Positions 8,895 to 17,853 are shown, counted from the first letter of the stretch. The stretch is 64,000 nt of DNA from Cellulomonas sp. NTE-D12 (GCF_027923705.1 NZ_AP026442.1:1612001-1676000), one strand, 5' to 3'. The notes: generated by a model from the letters alone, not told the origin. Made by a program: numbers and translations.

Positions 8895-9041
8895 GATGGG
8901 GTGCGAGATGACGTCTCCTGCGAGGTCCGGCGCGCCGGGACGGTCCCGGCGGTCACGCTCGGCGCTGAGCGATCAACCGACGGTACGTGCCGAACCTGGG
9001 AATCGCCTTGGGACGGTGGTGGGGCTCACAGGTGCGCTTGG

Positions 9042-9965
9042 TCACAGTCCCGGCACGCACGGCCCCGTGCCGAGGCGCGCCAGGCCGGCCCGGTCGCCGT
9101 CGGCGAGGGAGGTGACGTTCACCGCCGCCGTCGGGTTCATCAGCTGGGTCGGGTCGTTCACGTGGCCCAGCCCCACCAGGTGGGCGAGCTCGTGCGTCAC
9201 GACGCCCTGGGCGAGCGCGGTGCCGTTGGCCGAGCCGAGCAGCTGGGTGATCGCGGGTCCGTCGAGCACCACGATGCCGCTCACGTAGTGCGCCGTCCCG
9301 TGCAGCGTCACGGAGGAGGAGCCGGCGCTCCCGGCGACGTCGCCGGCGAGCTCCGGCGTCTCTGCCGGGCTGGACCACGCGATCAGGACGGGTGCCCAGC
9401 GGCGCCCGTAGCGTTCCGGCTGGTACACCGGCCGGTGCTCCATGGGCGCCTCGGTGGTGCTGCCGTCGGCGACGAACTGCAGCCCCGTCGCCTCGGAGAT
9501 GCGTGCCAGTCCCGTTGCGATCAGCACGTCCCCGCCGACAGGAGCGCCGTCCGTGCGGACGACGTAGTGGAGGGGGCGGCACGGGTCGTAGGTGACGGGT
9601 GAGACGCCGTCGGACTGCGTCTGCAGGAAGCTGTAGGGACCGGTGGTCGGCGCCCCGAGCGGGGGAGTGCCGAGCGGGACCGCGGACTCCTCACGCCCCG
9701 GCGGAGGTGCGTTGCGGGCTGCGGTGGCCGAGCCGAGCCGTCCGCTGAGCCACACGGTCGTCAGGGCCAGCACCAGCACGAGGACCACGGCCAGCCACCC
9801 CCGACGCCGGGGTGGACGGCTGCCGAGCGGGACGGCGAGAGCCTCGGTGACCGGCGGAGCGCTCGACGCCCGGGACCAGTCCGACGGTGGGATGTCCCCG
9901 GAAGCGGTCCACGCGCGCTGCGCGTCGCGTGGGCGGCGCTCCGGCCACCACGGTGGCTCGCTCAT
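9042..9965 (-). CDS. membrane-anchored matrixin-like zinc metalloprotease
   Basis: 307 residues. A cytoplasmic Pro/Arg-rich segment (1-55), one membrane helix (about 56-76) and an external peptidase domain. The zinc motif HELAHLVGLGH starts at residue 258 and is the HExxHxxGxxH pattern of metzincins; MNP about seven residues later serves as the Met-turn. Such proteins hydrolyse peptides outside the cell. The start ATG 9965 has GGAGGAGCG upstream and overlaps the stop of the preceding kinase-like gene by four bases (ATGA), so translation is coupled. Confidence 0.85.
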   Translation of the reverse strand: MSEPPWWPERRPRDAQRAWTASGDIPPSDWSRASSAPPVTEALAVPLGSRPPRRRGWLAVVLVLVLALTTVWLSGRLGSATAARNAPPPGREESAVPLGTPPLGAPTTGPYSFLQTQSDGVSPVTYDPCRPLHYVVRTDGAPVGGDVLIATGLARISEATGLQFVADGSTTEAPMEHRPVYQPERYGRRWAPVLIAWSSPAETPELAGDVAGSAGSSSVTLHGTAHYVSGIVVLDGPAITQLLGSANGTALAQGVVTHELAHLVGLGHVNDPTQLMNPTAAVNVTSLADGDRAGLARLGTGPCVPGL

Positions 9966-10735
9966 CGCTCCTCCGCCCGGACGAGCCCGCGCAGCTGCTC
10001 CACGTAGCCGCCACCGAAGAGCAAGGCGTGCACGCCGACCGGGTAGAGCTGGTGCAGCCCCACGCGGTGCTGCCAGCCGCGACGCAGCGGATGGACGTCC
10101 TGGTATCCCGCGAGCACCAGGTCGAGGTGCGGCAGGCCGAACAGCGTAAGCATCGCGAGGTCGGTCTCCCGGTGACCGCCGTGCGCGGCGGGATCGACGA
10201 GCGTCGCGCCCGCGGCGGTCCACACGACGTTGCCCGACCACAGGTCGCCGTGCAGGCGGGCCGGGGTGTCGTCGTCGTCCAGCGCACCGCTGCGCAGCCG
10301 GTCGGCGAGCCGTGCCAGGCCGTTCAGGGTCGTGGCGTCGACGGTCGACGAGCGGCGCAGCTCGGCCGCGAGCGGGAGGAGGCGGCACTCCGCGAGGAAG
10401 GCGCCCCAGGACGGGTACCGGCCGGACGCCATGGGCAGCGGATGCTCGAGCGGACCGAAGAACCCGTCACCCGACCACCCGTCGGGCGGTGCACCGAAGG
10501 CGTCGGCGCCGGCGTCGTGCAGGGCGGCGAGGCCGCGCCCCAGGTCACGTGCCGCGCGGGGTGACGCCGGTGCGGGCTCCAGCCGCACGAGGTCGAGGTG
10601 GTCCTCCGCGACGTCGAGCACCTCCACCACCGGTACGGCGTCGGCCGCGCGCAACCACCGCAGTCCCGCCGCCTCGCAGGCGAAGAAACCGCGAGGCGCG
10701 CCCGCACGTGCCTTGCGGTGCACGCCTAGGGTCAT
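9962..10735 (-). CDS. fructosamine/ketosamine-3-kinase family protein
   Basis: 257 residues of the fructosamine kinase-like fold. The catalytic loop LHGDLWSGNVVW and the metal-binding LVDPAAHGGHRETDLAM match the family well. Members phosphorylate the sugar of glycated amines or proteins so that the adduct falls off (protein deglycation); some bacterial members have other sugar substrates. Both ends use ATGA overlaps: its start with the stop of the Lrp regulator and its stop with the start of the metalloprotease. The three genes thus form one translationally coupled unit. Confidence 0.88.
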   Translation of the reverse strand: MTLGVHRKARAGAPRGFFACEAAGLRWLRAADAVPVVEVLDVAEDHLDLVRLEPAPASPRAARDLGRGLAALHDAGADAFGAPPDGWSGDGFFGPLEHPLPMASGRYPSWGAFLAECRLLPLAAELRRSSTVDATTLNGLARLADRLRSGALDDDDTPARLHGDLWSGNVVWTAAGATLVDPAAHGGHRETDLAMLTLFGLPHLDLVLAGYQDVHPLRRGWQHRVGLHQLYPVGVHALLFGGGYVEQLRGLVRAEER

Positions 10736-11247
10736 CGGGCGTCCGCCGGAAGGTGCAGGTGCTCGAACACCAGGCTGGTCTGGGTGTGGGCGACCTCCTG
10801 GCGCGTGGACAGGTGCTCGACGACGAAGGCGCGCAGGGCCTGCGAGTCGGCCACGGCCACGTGCACGAGCACGTCGTCCGAACCGCCCAGCAGGTACACG
10901 TCCTGCACCTCCGGACGTTCGGCCAGGGCACGCGCGAACCGGCCGAGCCGCGCCCGGGCGGCCGCCTGCAGCCGGACGGCGATGATCGCCTGCAGCCCGC
11001 GTCCCAGCGCCTGGGGGTCCACCTGCGCGGTGAAGCCGCGCAGCACACCGGACTCGCGCAGGGCCCGGACACGCGCGTGGCACGTGGACGGCGCGATGCC
11101 GACGCGGGCGGCGAGGTCCTTGTTGGACTGTCGGCCGTCGCGCTCCAGCTCGTGCAGGATCGCCCTGTCGACGTCGTCGAGGACCGCCGAGGATTCGGTC
11201 GACGCAGACCGTCGCGCAGAGCCTGACGACGACGATCCGACTGACAT
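10732..11247 (-). CDS. Lrp/AsnC family regulator, probable AldR-type
   Basis: 171 residues. A Ser-rich lead of about 20 residues, then the AsnC winged-helix DNA-binding domain (LDDVDRAILHELERDGRQS through the recognition helix IAPSTCHARV) and the RAM effector domain (about 90-165). It is divergent from alanine dehydrogenase, the arrangement of mycobacterial aldR-ald, where the regulator responds to amino acids. On the minus strand TAGGTT (11254-11259) lies six bases before ATG 11247, with no ribosome site, so its mRNA is probably leaderless. The inverted repeats at 11295-11330 are likely operators shared with ald. Confidence 0.88.
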   Translation of the reverse strand: MSVGSSSSGSARRSASTESSAVLDDVDRAILHELERDGRQSNKDLAARVGIAPSTCHARVRALRESGVLRGFTAQVDPQALGRGLQAIIAVRLQAAARARLGRFARALAERPEVQDVYLLGGSDDVLVHVAVADSQALRAFVVEHLSTRQEVAHTQTSLVFEHLHLPADAR

Positions 11248-11294
11248 GGCGCGAACCTACCGAAGATCCTGCGGTGGTGACGCGCCGGAAACAC

Positions 11295-11330
11295 GTGAAG
11301 TTCACAATCGTGTGTGACGTGAACCACACG
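11295..11330. promoter_or_regulatory. inverted repeats in the Lrp-ald intergenic region
   Basis: GTGAAGTTCAC at 11295-11305 is a perfect 11-base palindrome. CGTGTG (11309-11314) and CACACG (11325-11330) form a second inverted repeat with a 10-base spacer. Both lie in the 138-base gap between the divergent regulator and ald. Lrp-family proteins bind such dyads in series, so these are candidate operators for autoregulation and ald control. Confidence 0.5.
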
Positions 11331-11385
11331 GTGCACGTCCGGCCGGGACCGACCGGCCGCAGCCCGGGCGACCAGGAGCACGTCG

Positions 11386-12513
11386 ATGAAGGTGGGCATC
11401 CCCCGCGAGGTCAAGAACCGTGAGTACCGCGTCGCCGCCACCCCCGCAGGGGTGCACCGGCTGACCGCCGCGGGCCACCAGGTGCTGGTCGAGGCCGGCG
11501 CCGGCCTCGGTTCGGCGATCGACGACGAGCAGTACCGGGCGGCCGGCGCCGTCGTCGTGCCGGACGCCGCCGCGGTGTGGACCGAGGCGGACGTCGTCTG
11601 CAAGGTCAAGGAGCCGGTGGAGTCCGAGTACGGGTACCTGCGGGACGACCTCGTCCTGTTCACGTACCTGCACCTGGCCGCCGACCGTCCCGCCACGGAC
11701 GCGCTGCTCGCCGCGGGGACCACGTCGATCGCGTACGAGACCGTGCGGCTCGCCGACGGCTCGCTCCCGCTGCTCGCGCCGATGAGCGAGGTCGCCGGCC
11801 GGCTCGCCACCCAGGTGGGCGCCTACCACCTGATGCGGAACGAGGGCGGCCGCGGGGTGCTGCTCGGAGGCGTACCGGGGGTGGACGGCGCCCGTGTGGT
11901 GGTGCTGGGCGGCGGGACCGTCGGCTTCCACGCGGCGACGATCGCGGTCGGCATGCGTGCGCAGGTCACCGTGCTGGACGTGTCGGTGCCCCGGCTGCGG
12001 CGCCTCGACGTCGAGCTCGGAGGGGCCGTGCGGACCGTTGCCTCCAGCGCCTGGGCGGTGGAGGAGGCCCTGCTCGAGGCGGACCTGGTGATCGGTGCCG
12101 TGCTGGTGCCGGGCGCGCGGGCCCCCCACCTGGTCAGCAACGAGCTGGTGTCCCGGATGCAGCGGGGGTCGGTGCTCGTGGACGTCGCGGTGGACCAGGG
12201 CGGGTGCTTCGAGGACACCCGGCCCACCACGCACGACGAGCCGACGTTCCCCGTGCACGGCTCGGTGTTCTACTGCGTCGCCAACATGCCGGGCGCCGTG
12301 CCGGTCACGTCGACGCGTGCGCTGACCAACGTGACCATGCCGTACCTCGGCGCCCTGGCGGACGACGGCTGGCGCGCTGCGCTCGCGGCGGACCCGGCGC
12401 TCGCCGCTGGCCTGACCACCCACGCCGGTCGGCTGTACAGCGAGCCGGTGGGCTCGGCGCACGGCTACCCGGTGGCCTCGCCCGCCGACGTCCTGCGGAG
12501 CACCACGGTCTAG
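11386..12513 (+). CDS. ald: alanine dehydrogenase
   Basis: 375 residues, the usual family length. It catalyses the reversible NAD-dependent conversion of L-alanine to pyruvate and ammonium in the cytoplasm. The N-terminus MKVGIPREVKNREYRVA, the substrate-site segment KVKEP with the following FTYLHLA, and the nucleotide-binding VVVLGGGTVGFHAA are all intact. GACCAGGAGCACGTCG places a ribosome site (AGGAG) before ATG 11386. It is probably controlled by the divergent Lrp-type regulator through the repeats in the gap. Confidence 0.96.
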   Translation: MKVGIPREVKNREYRVAATPAGVHRLTAAGHQVLVEAGAGLGSAIDDEQYRAAGAVVVPDAAAVWTEADVVCKVKEPVESEYGYLRDDLVLFTYLHLAADRPATDALLAAGTTSIAYETVRLADGSLPLLAPMSEVAGRLATQVGAYHLMRNEGGRGVLLGGVPGVDGARVVVLGGGTVGFHAATIAVGMRAQVTVLDVSVPRLRRLDVELGGAVRTVASSAWAVEEALLEADLVIGAVLVPGARAPHLVSNELVSRMQRGSVLVDVAVDQGGCFEDTRPTTHDEPTFPVHGSVFYCVANMPGAVPVTSTRALTNVTMPYLGALADDGWRAALAADPALAAGLTTHAGRLYSEPVGSAHGYPVASPADVLRSTTV

Positions 12514-12557
12514 CAGCAGTCGGGGGCGCTGCGTCGACCGCCTGCGACGATGGCGTC

Positions 12558-14654
12558 GTGACCGACGCCCCCCGCCCGACCGCCGACGACGCCGTGCTCG
12601 ACCCGAGCAACCCGTTCGCGTCCGGGTCGCGGCTGCCCTACGGCCTGCCGGACTACCGCGCCATCCGCGAGGAGCACTACCGACCGGCCCTCCTGGCGGG
12701 CATGGCGCAGCAACGCGCGGAGCTCGAGGCGATCGCGACGGACGCAGAGCCTGCGTCGATCGAGAACACGGTGGTGGCGCTCGAGCGGTCGGGTCAGCTG
12801 CTCGACCGGGTGACGGCCGCGTTCGACAACCAGCTCGGTGCCGACTCGACGGAAGCCCTGGAGCAGCTCGAGGAGGAGGTGGCGCCGCTGCTCGCGGCGC
12901 ACCACGATGCGATGCTCCTCGACCGCCGGCTCTACGACCGGGTCCGGACGTTGGTGCAGGAGGTGGCCGACGGTCGCCTGGCGGTCGAGCCGGACACGGC
13001 GTGGCTGCTGCACCGGCTCGACCTCGACTTCCGCCGGTCCGGCGTCGGGCTGGGCCCTGCGGACCAGGAGCGGCTGCGGGCGTTGAACGAGCGGATCACT
13101 GCCCTCGACGCCCGTTTCGGCCGCGAGCTGCTCGCCGCCTCCAATGCCGCCGCGGTGCTCGTCACCGACGAGGCCCAGCTGGCCGGTCTCGCGCCGGACG
13201 CGGTGGCGGCCGCCGCGGCGGCGGCGGAGCACCGGGGGCACACCGGTGCCTGGCTGCTCGAGCTGGTCCTGCCCACGACGCAGCCGGTGCTGGCGAACCT
13301 GCACGACCGGGCGCTGCGGGAACGCGTGCATCGAGCGGCGGTGACGCGTGGGCTCGGCCCCGACCACGACACGCGACCGATCTTGCTGGAGCTGGCCCGC
13401 CTCCGCGCCGAGCGCGCGCGGCTGCTTGGCTTCGTGCACCACGCGGACTACGTGGCACAGGACGGGACGGCGACCACGTCGGAGGCGGTCACGGACCTGC
13501 TCACCGGCCTGGCGCCCGCCGCCGTGGCGAACGCGCGGCGCGAGGCGGACGACCTCGCGGCCGCCCTGGCGATGGACGTGCCCGGCGCCACCTTCGAGGC
13601 GTGGGACTGGCCGTACTACGCGGAGGCCGTCCGGCGCCGCCGTCGGTCGCTGGACGAGTCCCTGCTGCGCCCGTACCTCGAGCTCGACCGCGTGCTGGTC
13701 GACGGGGTGTTCTGGGCGGCGAACCAGCTGTACGGGCTCACCTTCACGGAGCGGACCGACCTCGCCGGCTACCACCCCGACGTCCGCGTGTTCGAGGTGC
13801 TTTACGCCGACGGCGACGGCATCGGCCTGTTCCTCGCGGACCCGTGGGCCCGGGAGAGCAAGCGCGGCGGCGCCTGGATGAACACCCTCGTCGACCAGTC
13901 GCGCCTGCTCGGCCAGCGCTGCGTCGTCGTGAACAACGCCAACATCCCGCGTCCTGCACCCGGTCAGCCGGCCTTGCTGACGTGGGACCACGTGATCACG
14001 CTCTTCCACGAGTTCGGCCACGCGCTGCACGCCCTGGTGTCGGACGTGCACTACCCGTCCCAGTCCGGCACGGCCGTGCCGCGCGACTTCGTCGAGTACC
14101 CGTCGCAGGTCAACGAGATGTGGGCGTGGGACCCCGCCGTGCTCCGGCGGTTCGCCGTGCACCACGAGACCGGCGAGCCCGTGCCGGCGCAGTGGCTGGA
14201 CACGCTGGTCGAGGGTCGGCAGGACGGCGAGGGCTTCGCCACCACCGAGTACCTGGCCGCAGCACTGCTCGACCAGGCGTGGCACCGCCTGGCGCCCGAC
14301 GACGTCCCGGCGGACCCGGCCGACGTCGAGGCGTTCGAGGCCGCCGCGCTCGACGCGGCCGGCGTGGCGCTGCCCACGGTGCCGCCGCGGTACCGCAGCT
14401 CCTACTTCAACCACGTGTTCGGGGGCGGCTACGCCGCCGGCTACTACTCCTACCTCTGGTCGGAGGTGCTGGACGCCGACACGGTCGACTGGTTCACCGC
14501 GAACGGCGGCCTGCGGCGCGCGAACGGTGATCGCCTCCGGGCGGCCGTGCTGTCGCGCGGCGGGTCCCTCGACCCGATCCAGGCCTTCCGGGAGCTGGTC
14601 GGCCACGAGCCGCGGCTGGAACCCCTCCTCGTGCGCCGCGGGCTGAGCCTCTGA
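12558..14654 (+). CDS. dcp: M3 family peptidyl-dipeptidase
   Basis: 698 residues of the thimet oligopeptidase (M3) family. The zinc site HEFGH begins at residue 484 and is followed by SGTAVPRDFVEYPSQVNE, which supplies the third zinc ligand and matches the Dcp subfamily better than PrlC. Dcp releases dipeptides from peptide C-termini and acts in the cytoplasm on peptide turnover products. The C-terminal substrate-binding FGGGYAAGYYSYLWSEV is present. The start is GTG 12558; GACGAT six bases before it could be a weak -10 of a leaderless mRNA. It follows ald by 44 bases on the same strand. Confidence 0.92.
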   Translation: MTDAPRPTADDAVLDPSNPFASGSRLPYGLPDYRAIREEHYRPALLAGMAQQRAELEAIATDAEPASIENTVVALERSGQLLDRVTAAFDNQLGADSTEALEQLEEEVAPLLAAHHDAMLLDRRLYDRVRTLVQEVADGRLAVEPDTAWLLHRLDLDFRRSGVGLGPADQERLRALNERITALDARFGRELLAASNAAAVLVTDEAQLAGLAPDAVAAAAAAAEHRGHTGAWLLELVLPTTQPVLANLHDRALRERVHRAAVTRGLGPDHDTRPILLELARLRAERARLLGFVHHADYVAQDGTATTSEAVTDLLTGLAPAAVANARREADDLAAALAMDVPGATFEAWDWPYYAEAVRRRRRSLDESLLRPYLELDRVLVDGVFWAANQLYGLTFTERTDLAGYHPDVRVFEVLYADGDGIGLFLADPWARESKRGGAWMNTLVDQSRLLGQRCVVVNNANIPRPAPGQPALLTWDHVITLFHEFGHALHALVSDVHYPSQSGTAVPRDFVEYPSQVNEMWAWDPAVLRRFAVHHETGEPVPAQWLDTLVEGRQDGEGFATTEYLAAALLDQAWHRLAPDDVPADPADVEAFEAAALDAAGVALPTVPPRYRSSYFNHVFGGGYAAGYYSYLWSEVLDADTVDWFTANGGLRRANGDRLRAAVLSRGGSLDPIQAFRELVGHEPRLEPLLVRRGLSL

Positions 14655-14742
14655 CGGTCCTGCTCGGCCGTGCCGCACCGGTGACAGGAGGCCGCCGGCG
14701 CACCCCTGCGGCGACACTCCGCCTCCCCGGTAGCGTGATCTC

Positions 14743-16098
14743 ATGCCCGAGCCCGTGCCGACCGCCGGCGACGCCCCCACCATCGCCTCCGGCACACCCG
14801 CGGAGGCCGAGGTCGCCCGGATCTGCGCGGAGCTGATCCGGATCGACACCTCCAACTACGGCGACTCGAGCGGCCCGGGGGAGCGGCTGGCCGCCGAGTA
14901 CGTCGTCGGCCTGCTGGAGGAGGTCGGCCTCGAGCCGGAGCTCTTCGAGAGCACGCCCGGCCGAGCCAACGTGGTGGTGCGGCTCGAGGGACGCGACCAG
15001 GACCGGCCCGCGCTGGTGCTGCACGGCCACACGGACGTGGTGCCGGCGCAGGCGGCCGACTGGTCCGTCGACCCGTTCGCGGGCGTCGAGGTCGACGGCG
15101 TCCTCTGGGGCCGTGGGGCCGTGGACATGAAGGACATGGACGCGATGGTGCTGGCGGTGGTGCGCCAGATGGTCCGCGAGGGTCGGCGGCCGGCCCGTGA
15201 CGTCGTGCTCGCGATGTTCGCCGACGAGGAGGCGGGCGGGGTGCACGGCGCCCGCTGGGCGGTGGACAACCGGCCCGAGCTGTTCGCCGGTGCCACCGAG
15301 GCGATCAGCGAGGTCGGCGGCTTCTCGGTCGAGGTCGGCGGCCACCGCGCGTACCTGCTCCAGACGGCCGAGAAGGGGCTGGCGTGGCTCCAGCTCGTCG
15401 CCGAGGGGCGTGCCGGCCACGGCAGCCAGGTCAACCCGGACAACGCGGTGACCCACCTCGCGGCGGCGGTCGCCCGGATCGGCGCCTACCGCTGGCCCTA
15501 CCAGCTGACCCCGACGGTCCGTCGGCTGCTGGAGGGCGTTGCGGACCTGACCGGCCTGCCCTTCGACCCGGAGGACGAGCGGGCGGCCGACGCCCTGGTC
15601 GACGCCCTCGGCCCGGCCTCGCGGTTCGTCGGCGCGACCCTGCGCAGCACCACCAACCCGACGCAGCTCGCCTCGGGCTACAAGGCGAACGTCATCCCGG
15701 GTTCGGCACGCGCCACCGTCGACGGTCGGTTCCTGCCCGCGCACGAGGCCGAGTTCGACGCCACGCTGCAGCAGCTGCTCGGTGAGCACGTCCGCATCGA
15801 GTCACAGCATCGTGACATCGGCCCGGAGGCGCCCTTCGACACCGACCTCGTCGGTGCGATGACGGCCGCGGTCCAGGCCGAGGACCCGGGTGCGGTGGTC
15901 CTGCCGTACATGCTCTCCGCCGGCACCGACAACAAGTCGCTCGCACGCCTGGGCATCCACGGGTACGGGTTCGCACCGCTGCGGCTGCCGGCGGACCTCG
16001 ACTTCCCGGCGATGTTCCACGGGGTCGACGAGCGCGTGCCGGTGGACGCCCTGCGCTTCGGTACCCGCGTGCTGGACCGCCTGCTGCAGACCTGCTGA
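14743..16098 (+). CDS. M20/M25/M40 family zinc peptidase
   Basis: 451 residues. The co-catalytic dizinc set is visible: HGHTDVVP (His ligand and Asp), GRGAVDMKD (bridging Asp) and ADEEAGG (general-base Glu and ligand), with a dimerisation insert from about 210 and the final His in the FHGVDERVP segment. Actinobacterial members of this group are annotated as M20 dipeptidases or acyl-aminoacylases; the exact substrate cannot be told. TAGCGT (14731-14736) lies six bases before ATG 14743, so the mRNA is probably leaderless. It is convergent with the DUF5703 gene. Confidence 0.9.
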   Translation: MPEPVPTAGDAPTIASGTPAEAEVARICAELIRIDTSNYGDSSGPGERLAAEYVVGLLEEVGLEPELFESTPGRANVVVRLEGRDQDRPALVLHGHTDVVPAQAADWSVDPFAGVEVDGVLWGRGAVDMKDMDAMVLAVVRQMVREGRRPARDVVLAMFADEEAGGVHGARWAVDNRPELFAGATEAISEVGGFSVEVGGHRAYLLQTAEKGLAWLQLVAEGRAGHGSQVNPDNAVTHLAAAVARIGAYRWPYQLTPTVRRLLEGVADLTGLPFDPEDERAADALVDALGPASRFVGATLRSTTNPTQLASGYKANVIPGSARATVDGRFLPAHEAEFDATLQQLLGEHVRIESQHRDIGPEAPFDTDLVGAMTAAVQAEDPGAVVLPYMLSAGTDNKSLARLGIHGYGFAPLRLPADLDFPAMFHGVDERVPVDALRFGTRVLDRLLQTC

Positions 16099-16125
16099 GC
16101 CCGCGCCCTCGACGGGCGTGGCCGC

Positions 16126-16371
16126 TCAGTCGAGGTCTGCGCCGAGCGTGCTCTGCACCCGGATGATCTTGCGACGCAGCAGCACGCGACGCTCGCCGCC
16201 CACGTACATCCGGGTCCGGGCGAGCTCCCAGCGGCCGTACTCCGCCTCGTACGTCAGCAACCGGCGGGCGTCGTTCCCGTCGGTGGTCCGCGGGATCGTC
16301 AGGGTGCGGTACTCGTACTGGCCGCCCCGGGACAGGAAGTCGCCCCGGCCGGCCGTCGTTCGTTCGGCCAC
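16126..16371 (-). CDS. small DUF5703-like protein
   Basis: 81 residues from GTG 16371, which has GAGGTGAG upstream; the frame continues further upstream with unlikely sequence. The protein is basic and contains YEYRTLTIPR, EAEYGRWELARTRMYVGGERRV and a LRRKIIRV end, a pattern I recognise from a small family confined to actinobacteria. Function is unknown. The duplicated feel of the sequence (tyrosine-rich strands around basic residues) suggests a small beta-rich nucleic-acid or protein-binding fold. Confidence 0.78.
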   Translation of the reverse strand: MAERTTAGRGDFLSRGGQYEYRTLTIPRTTDGNDARRLLTYEAEYGRWELARTRMYVGGERRVLLRRKIIRVQSTLGADLD

Positions 16372-16488
16372 CCGCTCACCTCGTCTCTCGTCGCGTGGGT
16401 CGTACGGCGGTCCACCCCTGCCGGCGCTGCACCCGCGCAACGACCGGCGCGGTGCCATTGTGCCCTGCGCGGCGATACGGTCTACGGC

Positions 16489-16797
16489 ATGACCGTCGAC
16501 CCCCGCGCTGCGCTCGACCGGCTGATCGCCGCGCTCGAGGCCCACTACCACGCCGTGGAGAGCCGCCACGGCGAGGACGACCCGGCGGTCGACGACGCGT
16601 ACGACGTCCTCGCCGACGCCTTCGAGGTCTACGACGACGCCCTCGGCACCGTCTTCGGGGAGGCGACGCCGTTCTACCTCGGTGAGGAGGATGACGAGTC
16701 CGAGGAGGACGAGGACGACGATGCCGACGACGAGTCGGACGAGGACTGGTCAGCCGAGGACGAGGACGAGGACGACGAGGCGCCCGTCTCGCGCTGA
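16489..16797 (+). CDS. small acidic conserved protein
   Basis: 102 residues in two parts. Residues 1-65 are probably helical (LDRLIAALEAHYHAVESRHGEDDPAVDDAYDVLADAFEVYDDAL), and residues 66-102 are almost entirely Asp and Glu. The first part resembles a small actinobacterial family sometimes labelled primosomal protein, a label I cannot verify. TACGGT (16476-16481) lies seven bases before ATG 16489 with no ribosome site, so it is probably leaderless. The acidic tail could mimic nucleic acid or bind a basic partner; this is inference only. Confidence 0.75.
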   Translation: MTVDPRAALDRLIAALEAHYHAVESRHGEDDPAVDDAYDVLADAFEVYDDALGTVFGEATPFYLGEEDDESEEDEDDDADDESDEDWSAEDEDEDDEAPVSR

Positions 16798-16820
16798 CTC
16801 CGGGGCCACGTGGCGGGACG

Positions 16821-17789
16821 TCAGCCGGCCGGTCGCTCGGGATAGCCGACCGGCGGGGCGCTGACCTCGCTCAACGCCCGCACGATCTCGTCCGGCAGCG
16901 TCAGGTCGTCCGCCGCCAGGCACGCGCGCAGCTGCGCCGGCGTCCGCGCGCCCAGCACCGCGCACGCCAGTGCGGGACGCGTGCGCAGCCATGCGAGCGC
17001 GACCTCAGCGGGGGAGCGCTGCAACCCCGTCGCCGCGGTCGCGGTCGCCTCGACGACGGCCGACGCCGGACGCGTGAGGTAGGGCTCGACGAAGCCCGCC
17101 AGGTGCGCGGACGCCGCGCGCGAGTCGGCGGGCACCGTCCGGCGGTACTTGCCGGTGAGGACGCCGCGCCCCAACGGTGACCAGGCGAGCAGTCCGGCGC
17201 CGAGAGCGACGGCGGCCGGCACCACCTCGCGCTCGACGCCGCGCTGCAGCAGCGAGTACTCGGCCTGCAGCACCCCGAGGCCGACGTCGGGCTCGAGCAG
17301 CGTCGCCGCGCGCCCCACCTGCCAGCCGGCGTGGTTGGACAGGCCCACGTACCGAGCCCGTCCCGAGCTCACCGCGAGGCGGAGGGCCGAGCACGTCTCC
17401 TCGAGCGGGGTCCGGGGGTCGGGGTTCTGCACCAGCCAGACGTCGACGTGGTCCGTGCCGAGCCGCCGCAGCGACGCGTCCAGGCTGTCGAGCAGCGCGC
17501 CACGAGAGGCGTCCACCACCGAACCGTCGGGGGTGCGGCGGACACCCGCCTTGGTGCACAGCTGCACCTCGTCACGGGCGACCGCACCGCGCAGCAGGCG
17601 GCCGATCAGCTCCTCGGCACCGCCGTCGGCGTAGGACGCGGAGGTGTCCAGGAGGGTGCCACCCGCCTCGACGAACTCCCGCAGCAGCTGCGCCGCGTCG
17701 TGCTCGTCGGTGTCCCGGCTCCAGGTCATCGTGCCGAGGCCAAGCCACGACACGTGCAGGCCGGTACGTCCGACCCGGCGCTGCTCCAT
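16821..17789 (-). CDS. aldo/keto reductase family protein
   Basis: 322 residues with the full (beta/alpha)8 aldo/keto reductase pattern: GLGTMTW, LLDTSASYADGGAEE, LCTKAG, GLSNHAGWQ and WSPLGRGVLTGKY. Catalytic residues read as Asp48, Tyr53 and Lys80, but the usual His is Gln121 (WLVQNPDP). The NADPH-binding loop near the C-terminus (VLGARTPAQLRA) is present. TAGGGT (17798-17803) lies eight bases before ATG 17789 on the minus strand, consistent with a leaderless mRNA. It is divergent from uppP, a pairing common in actinobacteria. Substrate unknown. Confidence 0.9.
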   Translation of the reverse strand: MEQRRVGRTGLHVSWLGLGTMTWSRDTDEHDAAQLLREFVEAGGTLLDTSASYADGGAEELIGRLLRGAVARDEVQLCTKAGVRRTPDGSVVDASRGALLDSLDASLRRLGTDHVDVWLVQNPDPRTPLEETCSALRLAVSSGRARYVGLSNHAGWQVGRAATLLEPDVGLGVLQAEYSLLQRGVEREVVPAAVALGAGLLAWSPLGRGVLTGKYRRTVPADSRAASAHLAGFVEPYLTRPASAVVEATATAATGLQRSPAEVALAWLRTRPALACAVLGARTPAQLRACLAADDLTLPDEIVRALSEVSAPPVGYPERPAG

Positions 17790-17853
17790 GACTGGTCACC
17801 CTAACCGCGGGGCGTCCGGGGCCCGGCGCGCCGCGCAGGATATGGTGCGCCCC

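Noticed and set aside
16104..16118. Hairpin CGCCC/GGGCG between M20 and DUF5703 genes
   Set aside because: Only five base pairs in very GC-rich DNA; chance occurrence is likely.
17842..17853. ATG 17842 as the uppP start
   Set aside because: It overlaps a TATGGT hexamer placed correctly for a leaderless GTG start at 17854, and AGGA is only one base before it.
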